NCBI GenBank assembly: GCA_016744895.1 | Contig: JADGDK010000018.1 | Coordinates: 1-32,686 of the forward strand | From: Campylobacterales bacterium | GTDB lineage: Bacteria; Campylobacterota; Campylobacteria; Campylobacterales; QNZT01 | Length of the DNA stretch: 32,686 nucleotides | Direction: 5' to 3' | Part shown: piece after piece, positions 1 through 8,572 of the stretch | Layout: every line of letters starts with the position of its first letter | Position numbering within the stretch: the stretch's first letter is position 1 | Position numbers and translations under genes: made by a program | The notes under the pieces: generated by a model | What the model saw: only the letters and a program-made list of their open reading frames with translations | Database searches by the model: none | What the model was told of the DNA's origin: nothing

Positions 1-3000
1 TCTTCGAGTTGACCATTTTTATAGCTGTAGTCTATTTTATAACTGTTTGGATGGGTTATAGAGGCTACAAATCCTGTCTCTGGGTAGTAGTCTGTTTTTG
101 TGTTGAAGGTGCCGCTTCCTGCTATGGTTGTTTTTGCATTGATAACTCTTAGTGCATTATCATAAGAGTACTCTTTGTCTATATCGTTTGAGTAGACTCC
201 TGTGAGTGCTCCTATGACTTTTGTGTCATAAAGCCATGTTGCACTGTTCCAACTTCCATTGTTTGCATCTCTCTCATCTTTTCTTATCATCCTGCCTAAT
301 TTATCATAAGCGATAAAGGTGTTGTGTAGGTTTGCATCTATTTGACGGGTTAATTCTCCAAGGGCGTTGTGTTCGTAGTACCATATACCCATGTCGGGAT
401 CTACCATCTTTAGTTTATGTCCAAGGTTATCGTAGGTTATAGAGATAGTAGTGAGTTCATTTTCTCCTCTTGTTGTCTCTAATAGTTGTCCTTTTGCATC
501 GTAGGTGTATGTCATGATACTCTCATCATTACTGCCAAATGCATCTATCACTTCTACTACTTTTCCTTTTGCATTTTTAGTGACTACTTTTTTATGATCT
601 TTTGAATTGGTATAAGTGGTAGTAAGTCCATTGTAGGTGACAGAGTTTGAGATCTCCCCTGTTCCGTCTGGAGATGGACTATCTACTTGATATACTCTTC
701 CGTAGGTATCATAATGGTTTGTGGTGGTTCCTATTGCTGGAGCCTCTTTGGTTTTTAATTGTCCTTTTGCGTTGTAACTGTTTGTAGCGTGGGCAATTTT
801 CTGATCATCTTTATCTATCGTGTAGCCACCTACTACTCTTGAAAACTTATCATATACCACTCTGCTAAACGGTGTTGTGTCTCCAAAAGTTACAATACTG
901 TATGTTCCAGTTTGTATGTCATCTATATCATAGGTATGATTCCAATATTGATGGGTGCTATCTGCTCTGTGTTCAGCAACCTTTTTACCCATTTTGTCAT
1001 ATTCCCAAGTGGTGGTTTTACCATTTGGTCCTGTGAGGGAAAGTAAGGCTCCATTTGATATCTCATAGCTTCTTTGTTCACTATGCCCTAAGGCATTTGT
1101 GATAGTGGTTAAAAATCTATGATTATAAGTATCTGCATACTCATAATATGTCGTTCTTGGTGCAACTCCTGTACCAAATATAGTCTCGCTCTCTTTATTG
1201 CCGTAAATATCATAGGTATAGGTTTTAGTGAGGCTCTTTTGTGCGTCTGCTCCTGCTGTTTCACTAGTTAGGATACCTGTATCTAAGTCATAGGTAAAAC
1301 TTGCTTTTTGAGTGATGGTATTGCCATCGTCTATATGTGTAACGGTGGACTCTTTTAATCTTCCTGTAATCCATACTTTCGTTTCATCTACATCATAATA
1401 GAGGTTGTTTACTATAGTTTCATAGGTCTTATCTGTCAGATCATTTTTAATGATAGTACTAGTGTTGCGTGTATCTCCATATCCATCTATACTAACTTCC
1501 ATAGTTGTAGTTGAAGAGATATTATCAAGGTAGTCAACAGACTCTGTTATCTCAGGATAGAGCATATAAACTTGACTATTATTAATATATGGTGTTTTAT
1601 AATAAGTGTTGCTTGTTAAACTTATGATATTATCGTCAATACTAGTCACACTAGAATCAACAGTCCCTGTAAGTGGAAAGGTTTGATTATAGTTAGTACT
1701 TACTGCTGTGTTTGTTGCTTCATCAGTTACCAAGATAGTTGCAAATCCTTGTGAACCTCTTTCTCTATTGACTACATAGCCAGAGTATTCATAAGTGATA
1801 TCATTTTTTTCATTTCCTACACCATTTAGTGAACTTACTTTTGAAACAACACTTAAAGGTGGTGTAATCTCGATATTGTCATCGCTTGTTAAGTCTTGTT
1901 GGCTGTAAACATTTGTGTTTGTAAGTGGGCTGTATTTGATATCAATATCTTGATCTAAGTTGTTATAGATCCTTGTGATTAGTGGTTTTTTGAGTTGATT
2001 TGGATAGTAGAGTAAACCATTATTATCTGATCTATAGTAGATATCAATAAGTCCATCTCCGTTGATGTCTGTAACCCCTATACTATAGATATTATCATCA
2101 CTGCTATCACCATAATTATCACCGCCATCTTTTAAAATAGTTGAACTATAAGTTGCTTCAAAATTGAAACCTGTTGATCTAAACACTTGTATACCATCAT
2201 CTCCTCTAAAGAGAAGATCCGATTTTGCATCACCATTGATATCTAAAAATTGAATAGTATTCCAATTATCTTCATTATTGCACCCACCATGTGCACTATC
2301 ACCATTTGCACAGATATTAGTATCAATATCTGCTGTTCGGTAAAGTCCTTTTCCATGGTTAAAATGGCATTTAATTCCAGTAGTTGAGCGATAACAGAGA
2401 TCAGTTAAACCATCTCCATTGATATCTGGATTAAAAATATAAGGACGACTACCTGAATCATCTTTGAGGATTGTTGAACGATAGTAAAGCTCAAACCCAG
2501 AATCTATTGATTTGTAGATTTTAAGGCCATTATTACTTACAAAAAAGAGGTCATCTTTACTATCACCATTCATATCTAAAAATCGAATTGTATCCCAGTT
2601 CTCTTGACTGTCACACCCTCCATGTTCACTATCATTATTACTACAAATTCCAGTAGAAATTGGAGTTTCACTATATCCTGTACCATTATTATTAAGATGG
2701 CATTTTATACCCTCTGTGGTTGAACGGTAACAGATATCTGCGTAGCTATCTCCGTTGATATCTGTATGATGTATATCTGCTATATTGCTATGAAGAATTG
2801 TTGATCCCCAATGATACGTAAAACCATCTCCAGTTGACTTATAGACTCTTATGCCCGCATCACTTCTAAAAAATAAGTCAGATTTAGTATCACCATCTAT
2901 ATCTAGAAATTGGATCGATTTCCAATTATCTTGATCATCACATCCACCATGTGCACTATCAGGGTTTTCATCAATAGGACTTTTACATATGGTAGTTGAA

Positions 3001-5573
3001 ATTGGTGTTGGATTATAACCATTGTTATGATCATTTAATTGGCACTTTATACCATCATTTGAACGATAACAAATATCTGCTAAACCATCTCCATTGATAT
3101 CTGGGTGAAAGAGGTATGGAATATTATTATTGCCATTTTGAGCATTAGTTAACAAATTTGAGATAATGAGACTATTTTCATTAAAATATGAAGTTGTTTC
3201 TTCTTCTCCTTCGTCACTCCAGGCAAAATGGAGTTCTTCTAATGCTGTATCTTTTACAACTTCTGTGATAGACTCTATTCTATCTTTAGTATTTAATTCT
3301 TTATATTTTATGATATATGAAGATATACTATCATCATTGGCAATTACATCAATTTGCTTTACTCTTTGTGACATATTGTAGGTTCCTCCTGCAATATGTC
3401 CTGATATTGGATCTTTTTTAAGCTCATAGTCAAATATTATTTTTCCACCGCTGTATAGAACTTCTTTGATACTCCTCTCATATTTTTCAGTATCTAAATT
3501 ATATAAAAAAGAGATCTCATTTCCTGAGTTTTCAAATTTGTCACTTATCTTATTTATTGCCCAGCTCATTGTAATAGTGGTAGAGTTATAATTTGAATCT
3601 CTTGACATTTTTGCTAGATCATGCTCCTCAACTGTTACACGAGAATCATCACTATTTCCATACTCATAAATAAGTCCGCTTTTGGTGTATACTTTCCAAT
3701 GTTTTGGACCATAATTATTAATATCTTGAGCAATAATTTTTGAATAGTTATCGATCTCTGTTTTATACTCATCATTTCCGATATATATAAGTCTTTGTCC
3801 ATCAAGACAATAGTTATCTTCATCATCTAAACTTATAGGTTTTATTACACCATCAACTGCCTTTGTACTAGGACATCTTGTGATAACACTTAGTCCTCCT
3901 ATACCCCAACCTTTTCCAAGATAACCATCACCTCCAGAGGAGTTATAGTTGAGTGAAAGTTTAGGTTGCATCCCTGCACGACCTGCTGGAACAACAATGT
4001 CTAGCGCATAATTGGCTGAGCCTTGATTGACACTTAGTACTCCTTTAGTACTACCAATGATCTCATTTTCAGTAAATTCAGATGCTAAAACCTTTCCACT
4101 TGAGGGTGTTTCACTTGTGATCGTAATCACTGGATTCGGATCTTGTGCATCAGGGATTCCATCATCATCTGTATCACTATTAAAAGGATCCGTACCAAGT
4201 TCTCTTTCTCTAATATCTGATAGCCCATCATCATCACTATCAAGTGCATCTTCGTCATTAACGCCTACAGCATTGTCATCTGTAAATGTGATACGATCTA
4301 TCCATATTGGTCCAACACTACTTGAAGAGGTTAATATAACTTTAGGTGTAAAAAAGACTTCTCCCTCTTGTGGTTTCACTTCCATATAAACAGTTTCCCA
4401 TTTATCGCTGACACTATTGCTCCATCTTTTACTGATGAGATTTCTCTTGAAATTTTTATTGGTACCTCTAAATGATCCAAATAGTTCAATAGTTGGGTTT
4501 TTACCAATAGCAGACCTTGTACGAATAGATAAAGTATAAGTTTTTCCGCTCTCTACAGGTATTAAATTATTCCAATCTGTGAAAAATCTATCTCGTTGAC
4601 TCCAATCGCTATGGGTTGTCGTAAGTTTGATAGATCCAGTACCGTTATCATCTGAAACTATGGAGTCATAAAGGGCTCCATTATCTAAATACCAAGTATC
4701 AGTTCCTATAAAATTTCCATTTGAAAGAAGATTTGATGCATCGCTACCTATGCCTGAAGCACTTGCTGTTTTTGCTGTGATATTTACATCAATTCCATTG
4801 TCTAAATCGATACTGTTAACTGCTTTTACCACATATGTGTAATTTGTATCTGCTTTTAAATGTTCATCTTTGTATTTTATGCTGTTAGGCAGTAGCGCTG
4901 CAACAAATGAACCATCTCTATACACAAGGTATGCATCTTCATCATTGGCATTATCTGTCCATGCTATTTCTATGGTATCTTCGGTATTGCTTATTGTATG
5001 TAAATTACTTGGTTCTTGTGGAGAAGTTGTCGGCTCAGAACTTTCATTGTTTTCTCCATCTGTTTCAAAAGTTACTTCATCAACCCAAAAAGGTCCTATG
5101 GGGCTATCTGAAGTTGTCAGCACATTCAAAGTAACAAATTTTTCTCCACTTGCAGGTTCTACAGTAACTGAGACATTTTCCCAAGTATCGGTTTGAGTAT
5201 TACTCCATCTTGTACCTATATCATTTCTTATATATCTTCGATCTTCATCTCTATAGGTAGCAAAAATTTCAAGTTTAGGCTTAACGCTTTGTGTTGTATA
5301 AACTTTCATAGAGAGTGTATATGTTTTTCCCTCTTCTACAGGGATCATATAATCCCAAGCACTTGAAAGACGATCACGCTGTGTCCAGTCAGAACTTACT
5401 TGAGTAATTTTGATAGAACCTGATCCACTAGTTGTAGATCTACTACTATCATAAGTGGCTCCATTTGCAAGATACCAACCAGTTGTACCATTGAACTGTG
5501 AATTGATTTCATATGCAAATAGTGAAGTAAATGTAAATGTCAGAAGCATTGCGATTTTTGAGAGTAATTTCAT
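1..5573 (-). CDS. Giant secreted SpvB / FG-GAP / RHS-YD repeat protein (3'-truncated by window edge)
   Basis: The reading frame is open from the ATG at 5573 to the window edge (about 1857 codons), so the C-terminus is missing. Residues 1-20 form a signal peptide (MKLLSKIAMLLTFTFTSLFA). Two related beta-sandwich, carbohydrate-binding-like modules follow (about 22-170 and 278-425), separated by a fibronectin type III-like domain (about 178-255). A calcium-binding thrombospondin-3-like stretch with DSDDDGLSD and DTDDDGIPD lies near 440-482. An SpvB-type N-terminal domain (GSANYALDIVVPAGRAGMQP, GGDGYLGKGWGIGG) starts near 515, FG-GAP/VCBS repeats span about 820-1180, and YD repeats (YDAKGQLLETT, YDKLGRMIRKDE) run from about 1440. 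The layout matches Tc-toxin B-like or RHS shells that encapsulate a variable C-terminal effector; that effector would lie outside the window, so toxicity is inference. The SD is AAGGA and the gene is 12 bases behind the small membrane gene upstream. Confidence 0.88.
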   Translation of the reverse strand, partial: MKLLSKIAMLLTFTFTSLFAYEINSQFNGTTGWYLANGATYDSSRSTTSGSGSIKITQVSSDWTQRDRLSSAWDYMIPVEEGKTYTLSMKVYTTQSVKPKLEIFATYRDEDRRYIRNDIGTRWSNTQTDTWENVSVTVEPASGEKFVTLNVLTTSDSPIGPFWVDEVTFETDGENNESSEPTTSPQEPSNLHTISNTEDTIEIAWTDNANDEDAYLVYRDGSFVAALLPNSIKYKDEHLKADTNYTYVVKAVNSIDLDNGIDVNITAKTASASGIGSDASNLLSNGNFIGTDTWYLDNGALYDSIVSDDNGTGSIKLTTTHSDWSQRDRFFTDWNNLIPVESGKTYTLSIRTRSAIGKNPTIELFGSFRGTNKNFKRNLISKRWSNSVSDKWETVYMEVKPQEGEVFFTPKVILTSSSSVGPIWIDRITFTDDNAVGVNDEDALDSDDDGLSDIRERELGTDPFNSDTDDDGIPDAQDPNPVITITSETPSSGKVLASEFTENEIIGSTKGVLSVNQGSANYALDIVVPAGRAGMQPKLSLNYNSSGGDGYLGKGWGIGGLSVITRCPSTKAVDGVIKPISLDDEDNYCLDGQRLIYIGNDEYKTEIDNYSKIIAQDINNYGPKHWKVYTKSGLIYEYGNSDDSRVTVEEHDLAKMSRDSNYNSTTITMSWAINKISDKFENSGNEISFLYNLDTEKYERSIKEVLYSGGKIIFDYELKKDPISGHIAGGTYNMSQRVKQIDVIANDDSISSYIIKYKELNTKDRIESITEVVKDTALEELHFAWSDEGEEETTSYFNENSLIISNLLTNAQNGNNNIPYLFHPDINGDGLADICYRSNDGIKCQLNDHNNGYNPTPISTTICKSPIDENPDSAHGGCDDQDNWKSIQFLDIDGDTKSDLFFRSDAGIRVYKSTGDGFTYHWGSTILHSNIADIHHTDINGDSYADICYRSTTEGIKCHLNNNGTGYSETPISTGICSNNDSEHGGCDSQENWDTIRFLDMNGDSKDDLFFVSNNGLKIYKSIDSGFELYYRSTILKDDSGSRPYIFNPDINGDGLTDLCYRSTTGIKCHFNHGKGLYRTADIDTNICANGDSAHGGCNNEDNWNTIQFLDINGDAKSDLLFRGDDGIQVFRSTGFNFEATYSSTILKDGGDNYGDSSDDNIYSIGVTDINGDGLIDIYYRSDNNGLLYYPNQLKKPLITRIYNNLDQDIDIKYSPLTNTNVYSQQDLTSDDNIEITPPLSVVSKVSSLNGVGNEKNDITYEYSGYVVNRERGSQGFATILVTDEATNTAVSTNYNQTFPLTGTVDSSVTSIDDNIISLTSNTYYKTPYINNSQVYMLYPEITESVDYLDNISSTTTMEVSIDGYGDTRNTSTIIKNDLTDKTYETIVNNLYYDVDETKVWITGRLKESTVTHIDDGNTITQKASFTYDLDTGILTSETAGADAQKSLTKTYTYDIYGNKESETIFGTGVAPRTTYYEYADTYNHRFLTTITNALGHSEQRSYEISNGALLSLTGPNGKTTTWEYDKMGKKVAEHRADSTHQYWNHTYDIDDIQTGTYSIVTFGDTTPFSRVVYDKFSRVVGGYTIDKDDQKIAHATNSYNAKGQLKTKEAPAIGTTTNHYDTYGRVYQVDSPSPDGTGEISNSVTYNGLTTTYTNSKDHKKVVTKNAKGKVVEVIDAFGSNDESIMTYTYDAKGQLLETTRGENELTTISITYDNLGHKLKMVDPDMGIWYYEHNALGELTRQIDANLHNTFIAYDKLGRMIRKDERDANNGSWNSATWLYDTKVIGALTGVYSNDIDKEYSYDNALRVINAKTTIAGSGTFNTKTDYYPETGFVASITHPNSYKIDYSYKNGQLE
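2052..3105 (-). repeat. Three long cysteine-containing FG-GAP/VCBS repeats plus a partial fourth
   Basis: Inside the large RHS-type gene, the DINGDG-type calcium loop recurs at about 3101, 2762, 2427 and 2070, a period of 335-357 bases (112-119 residues). Each full unit reads DINGDG, D(I/L)CYRS, IKC, ICxN/IC, HGGCD or HGGCN, NW, (I/F)LD(I/M)(N/D)GD, (K)SDL(F/L)F, then YKS or FRS and STIL. Four cysteines recur at equivalent positions in each unit, which suggests disulfides in an exported protein. The second half of each unit holds another FLDxNGDxKSDL calcium loop, so one unit is two FG-GAP blades. The similarity between units is visible at DNA level as well. Confidence 0.8.
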
Positions 5574-5585
5574 AATATATCCTTA

Positions 5586-6101
5586 TTATTCGTAGTCATC
5601 TTGGAAATCATTAGATGTGCTTCTATGTGATAAAAGCATTCTCTTATGGGCAGCTAGGGTTCTGTTGTGTTTGATTTTACTTGTATTAGTTCTCTGGTAA
5701 GTATTTTCATTTACTGGTGTATACGGAACACTTTCTTCAAGATAGTTAGACGCTTCAATCTCATTTTCAATCCGACTAATAAAAATGTTTGTATCTTCTT
5801 TTTCATACTGTTTTACAACAGCACTTTTTGAGTTAATATGTTGTCTCTTTTTCCTCTTTTCCATATAAGTACTGAGATTATTTTTCATAGTTTGAGGTTT
5901 TTTTTGGATATTATCAGAGATATTTTTACGCTCATTAATGATATTATCTTCTTTTTCATGTTCATATGTTACGTTTTCATATGCAACTTTAGGACTTGTT
6001 TTTGAAATATCATCTTTCCCATTGTTAAAGAAAATATAGAGCATAGTGACCATTGATACCAAAAAAACTGATATCAAAACAAAAGATGATTTTTGATTCA
6101 T
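5586..6101 (-). CDS. Small membrane-anchored hypothetical protein upstream of RHS-type gene
   Basis: A 171-residue protein with one N-terminal hydrophobic segment (about residues 7-25, FVLISVFLVSMVTMLYIFF). A long, very hydrophilic region rich in Lys, Glu, Asn and Arg follows and looks disordered or coiled-coil. There are no cysteines or recognisable catalytic motif. The start at 6101 has a good AGGAG Shine-Dalgarno. Its stop lies 12 bases before the start of the giant SpvB/RHS gene, so the two are very likely one transcript. A role as a membrane anchor or export helper for the large protein is guesswork from position only. I do not recognise the family. Confidence 0.7.
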   Translation of the reverse strand: MNQKSSFVLISVFLVSMVTMLYIFFNNGKDDISKTSPKVAYENVTYEHEKEDNIINERKNISDNIQKKPQTMKNNLSTYMEKRKKRQHINSKSAVVKQYEKEDTNIFISRIENEIEASNYLEESVPYTPVNENTYQRTNTSKIKHNRTLAAHKRMLLSHRSTSNDFQDDYE

Positions 6102-6338
6102 GATGTTATCTCCTATAATATTTTGATAAAAGTAACATCGAATTAAAAACTATTTAACTTTAGGGATTTTTATAAATAGTAGATTTATTTGAAAAAAAGT
6201 TACAAAAGGTTACAGTTAAAGATATTTAATTTTTAACTGTAACTCTATTACAGTACTTACTTAAATAACCAATTAGTCTCTATCTAAGTCACTCTCCTCT
6301 AGAGTTCCTCTTAATACAATAAATGATACTCTCATACT

Positions 6339-7847
6339 ATGAAAGAGATCATATTAGTAGCTATAAATTCACGATACACACATACTGCCATTGGGCTTAG
6401 GTACCTTTATGCAAATTTAAAAGAACTTCAAGAAGAAGCTGAAATTTTAGAATTTGTTATAGGAGAACAAGTACAAACTTTGGCAGAGAAAATTTTACTG
6501 CATCAACCAAAGATTATTGGAATTGGAACTTATATTTGGAATGTAACAGATGTTCATGATCTTATAGAAGTCATTAAAAAAGTATCACCCGAAACAAAAA
6601 TCGTACTTGGAGGTCCTGAGGCGAGTCATCAACCATTTCGAGTCAATTTTGATCTTGCTGATTTTATCATCCAAGGAGAGGGAGAGATCAGTTTTTATAA
6701 ACTATGTCGTGACATACTTGATAAAAAAGAGCGTGAAACAAAAATTATAAAAGCGCAAATGCCACAACTCAAAGCATTAACGCTTCCCTATGCATACTAC
6801 ACCGAACATGATGTAAAACATCGCTACATGTATGTTGAAGCCAGCCGTGGATGTCCATTTGAGTGTGAGTTTTGTCTCTCAGCAATTGATGAAAAAGTAC
6901 GGCAATTTGACATGGATATTTTACTTGATGCGTTTGAAATGTTATGGCAAAAAGGTGCTCGAAATTTTAAATTTATCGATAGAACTTTCAATATAAACAT
7001 AAAATATGCCAATCGGCTTATGGATTTTTTTCTTGCAAAAAAAGAACCTTATTCACTTCATTTTGAGGTGATACCTGACCATTTTCCTGAAGCTTTAAAA
7101 GAGAGAATCATCCAGTTTCCTCCAACAACTTTGCAACTAGAAATTGGTATCCAAACTCTAAATCCAGAAATTTTGGACAATATAAATCGAAAAATGAATT
7201 TAAATAAAGTGAAAAAAAATATCACATTTTTAGAAAACGAAACTCATGCCCACCTTCATGTGGATCTCATTGTGGGACTTCCAGGTGAATCACAAGAGAG
7301 TTTTGCCAAAAATTTAAATAGACTCAAAAGCATGACAAATTCAGAAATCCAAATAGGAATACTTAAAAAACTCTCAGGAACCACACTACATCGACATGAT
7401 CTAAAGTATGGCATGGTCTACAGTGATAAACCCCCTTATGATATCTTGAAAAATAACCATTTGAGTTTTGAGATGATTCAAAAGATGAAACGATTTGCGC
7501 GATTTTGGGATTTGGCGTATAACAGTGGAAATTTTAAAAAAACGGTTGATTATATTTTTGCAGAGGATGTGTTTACTGGATTTTATGATTTTAGTGAGTG
7601 GATTTACAGTCAAACTGAATCAACATGGCAAATATCATTAAATCGACTAAGTGAACTTATTTTTAACTACTTAACGGAGTATAAATCATTTAACAAAGAG
7701 ATGATTGCAGACTCAATTTTATCAGATATCATGAGAGTCAATGGACGTAAGATTCCTGAATTTTTAAGACAACATCTCTCGCATATACCTGATTTGAGAA
7801 AAGGAAACCTCACAAAACACAACAAAAGGCAAGTTTTACGCTCATAA
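6339..7847 (+). CDS. B12-binding-type radical SAM protein (DUF4080-like)
   Basis: A 502-residue protein. The N-terminal 130 residues look like a cobalamin-binding Rossmann domain (SRYTHTAIGLRYL near the start, IGIGTYIWN, VLGGPEAS). The radical SAM cluster motif CPFECEFC at 172-179 supplies C172, C176 and C179 for the 4Fe-4S cluster that cleaves S-adenosylmethionine. Downstream motifs EIGIQTLN and HVDLIVGLPGES are typical of the Elp3/MiaB-like TIM barrel. The C-terminal 120 residues match the arrangement I know from DUF4080 proteins, whose substrate is unknown to me. There is no clear SD; a TACAAT -10-like hexamer lies at 6315-6320. The gene stands alone, between the RHS pair on the other strand and the nitrogen-oxide regulators. 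Confidence 0.85.
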   Translation: MKEIILVAINSRYTHTAIGLRYLYANLKELQEEAEILEFVIGEQVQTLAEKILLHQPKIIGIGTYIWNVTDVHDLIEVIKKVSPETKIVLGGPEASHQPFRVNFDLADFIIQGEGEISFYKLCRDILDKKERETKIIKAQMPQLKALTLPYAYYTEHDVKHRYMYVEASRGCPFECEFCLSAIDEKVRQFDMDILLDAFEMLWQKGARNFKFIDRTFNINIKYANRLMDFFLAKKEPYSLHFEVIPDHFPEALKERIIQFPPTTLQLEIGIQTLNPEILDNINRKMNLNKVKKNITFLENETHAHLHVDLIVGLPGESQESFAKNLNRLKSMTNSEIQIGILKKLSGTTLHRHDLKYGMVYSDKPPYDILKNNHLSFEMIQKMKRFARFWDLAYNSGNFKKTVDYIFAEDVFTGFYDFSEWIYSQTESTWQISLNRLSELIFNYLTEYKSFNKEMIADSILSDIMRVNGRKIPEFLRQHLSHIPDLRKGNLTKHNKRQVLRS

Positions 7848-7892
7848 ATCAACTTAATACATAAAAAAAGAATATTTTCATTAAAATTCATA

Positions 7893-7898
7893 TATAAT
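7893..7898 (+). promoter_or_regulatory. -10 box (TATAAT) just upstream of the first Crp/Fnr gene
   Basis: A perfect TATAAT ends only 8 bases before the ATG at 7907. Transcription would start about 7 bases after the box, at or next to the start codon, and no Shine-Dalgarno is present in front of this ATG. The messenger is therefore probably leaderless or nearly so. No convincing -35 box is visible. Confidence 0.5.
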
Positions 7899-7906
7899 TA
7901 AAAGTT

Positions 7907-8572
7907 ATGAGCACAGATAAAATAAGCAATCTTATAGATTCAATAGACTTTTTTAAAACATTAGATAATGATCTGCTTACAGATATGTTCAAGCATGCTT
8001 CTATGCACTCTTTTTATGAAGGTCAAATTCTCTTTTTCGAAGATGATGATATTGAAAAGGTGTACTACTTAATTGACGGTTCGATCAAATTTTACAAAGT
8101 AGATAGATTTGATAATGAAGTCTTCTTGTATAAACTCTTTGGACCTAAACTAATCTTTGATCTCTCTAAATTTGGTAATACCTCTATTATCAAATGTTTT
8201 GCAAATGCAGAATTTGATGAAGATAGTACTGTTTTAGCTATTGATAATGCATGGTTTGAAAAAAATTACCTTGCAAATGAGCGTTTAATGCACAACGTCA
8301 TGAAAGAATCCTTCTCAATGATCGCTCAACTTCAATGTATCATAAATCGTGATGTTGTTTTTGACGGGACTGCAAAAGTAGCCCATTTTCTTGCTACGGA
8401 TCTAAGCACTTACAACAGACTTAAAAAACATGAAATAGCATATATGCTTCATATTCAACCTGAAACACTTTCAAGAATTGTAAAAAAGTTAGCAAGAAAT
8501 GAGATCATAACCACAGATAAAAATTGTGTCAGCATTAACAACCTAAATAAATTAAAGGAAATCTATGAGTAA
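7907..8572 (+). CDS. Crp/Fnr-family transcriptional regulator (first of two)
   Basis: A 221-residue regulator. Residues about 10-130 form the cyclic-nucleotide-binding-like beta roll (FKTLDNDLLTDMFKHA, YEGQILFFEDDDIEKVYYL). A winged helix-turn-helix lies at about 165-210 (HEIAYMLHIQPETLSRIVKK), whose recognition helix ETLSRI suits a TTGAC-type half site. The N-terminal cysteine cluster of FNR is absent, so direct 4Fe-4S oxygen sensing is unlikely; NNR/DNR-type heme-NO sensing or a protein partner are alternatives. The end overlaps the following PilJ-like sensor gene by 8 bases, so the two are translationally coupled. It probably controls the nor and nir genes that follow, but the direct evidence is position and the palindromes found there. 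Confidence 0.85.
   Translation: MSTDKISNLIDSIDFFKTLDNDLLTDMFKHASMHSFYEGQILFFEDDDIEKVYYLIDGSIKFYKVDRFDNEVFLYKLFGPKLIFDLSKFGNTSIIKCFANAEFDEDSTVLAIDNAWFEKNYLANERLMHNVMKESFSMIAQLQCIINRDVVFDGTAKVAHFLATDLSTYNRLKKHEIAYMLHIQPETLSRIVKKLARNEIITTDKNCVSINNLNKLKEIYE

Noticed and set aside
3166-5196. Plus-strand frames of 71-120 codons across 3166-5196
   Set aside because: They lie opposite the continuous minus-strand RHS-type gene, are serine-rich or low-complexity and have no ribosome sites or family resemblance.
6102-6338. The 237-base gap between the RHS pair and the radical SAM gene as an RNA gene
   Set aside because: It is AT-rich divergent promoter sequence with no stable stem or tRNA-like fold that I can see.
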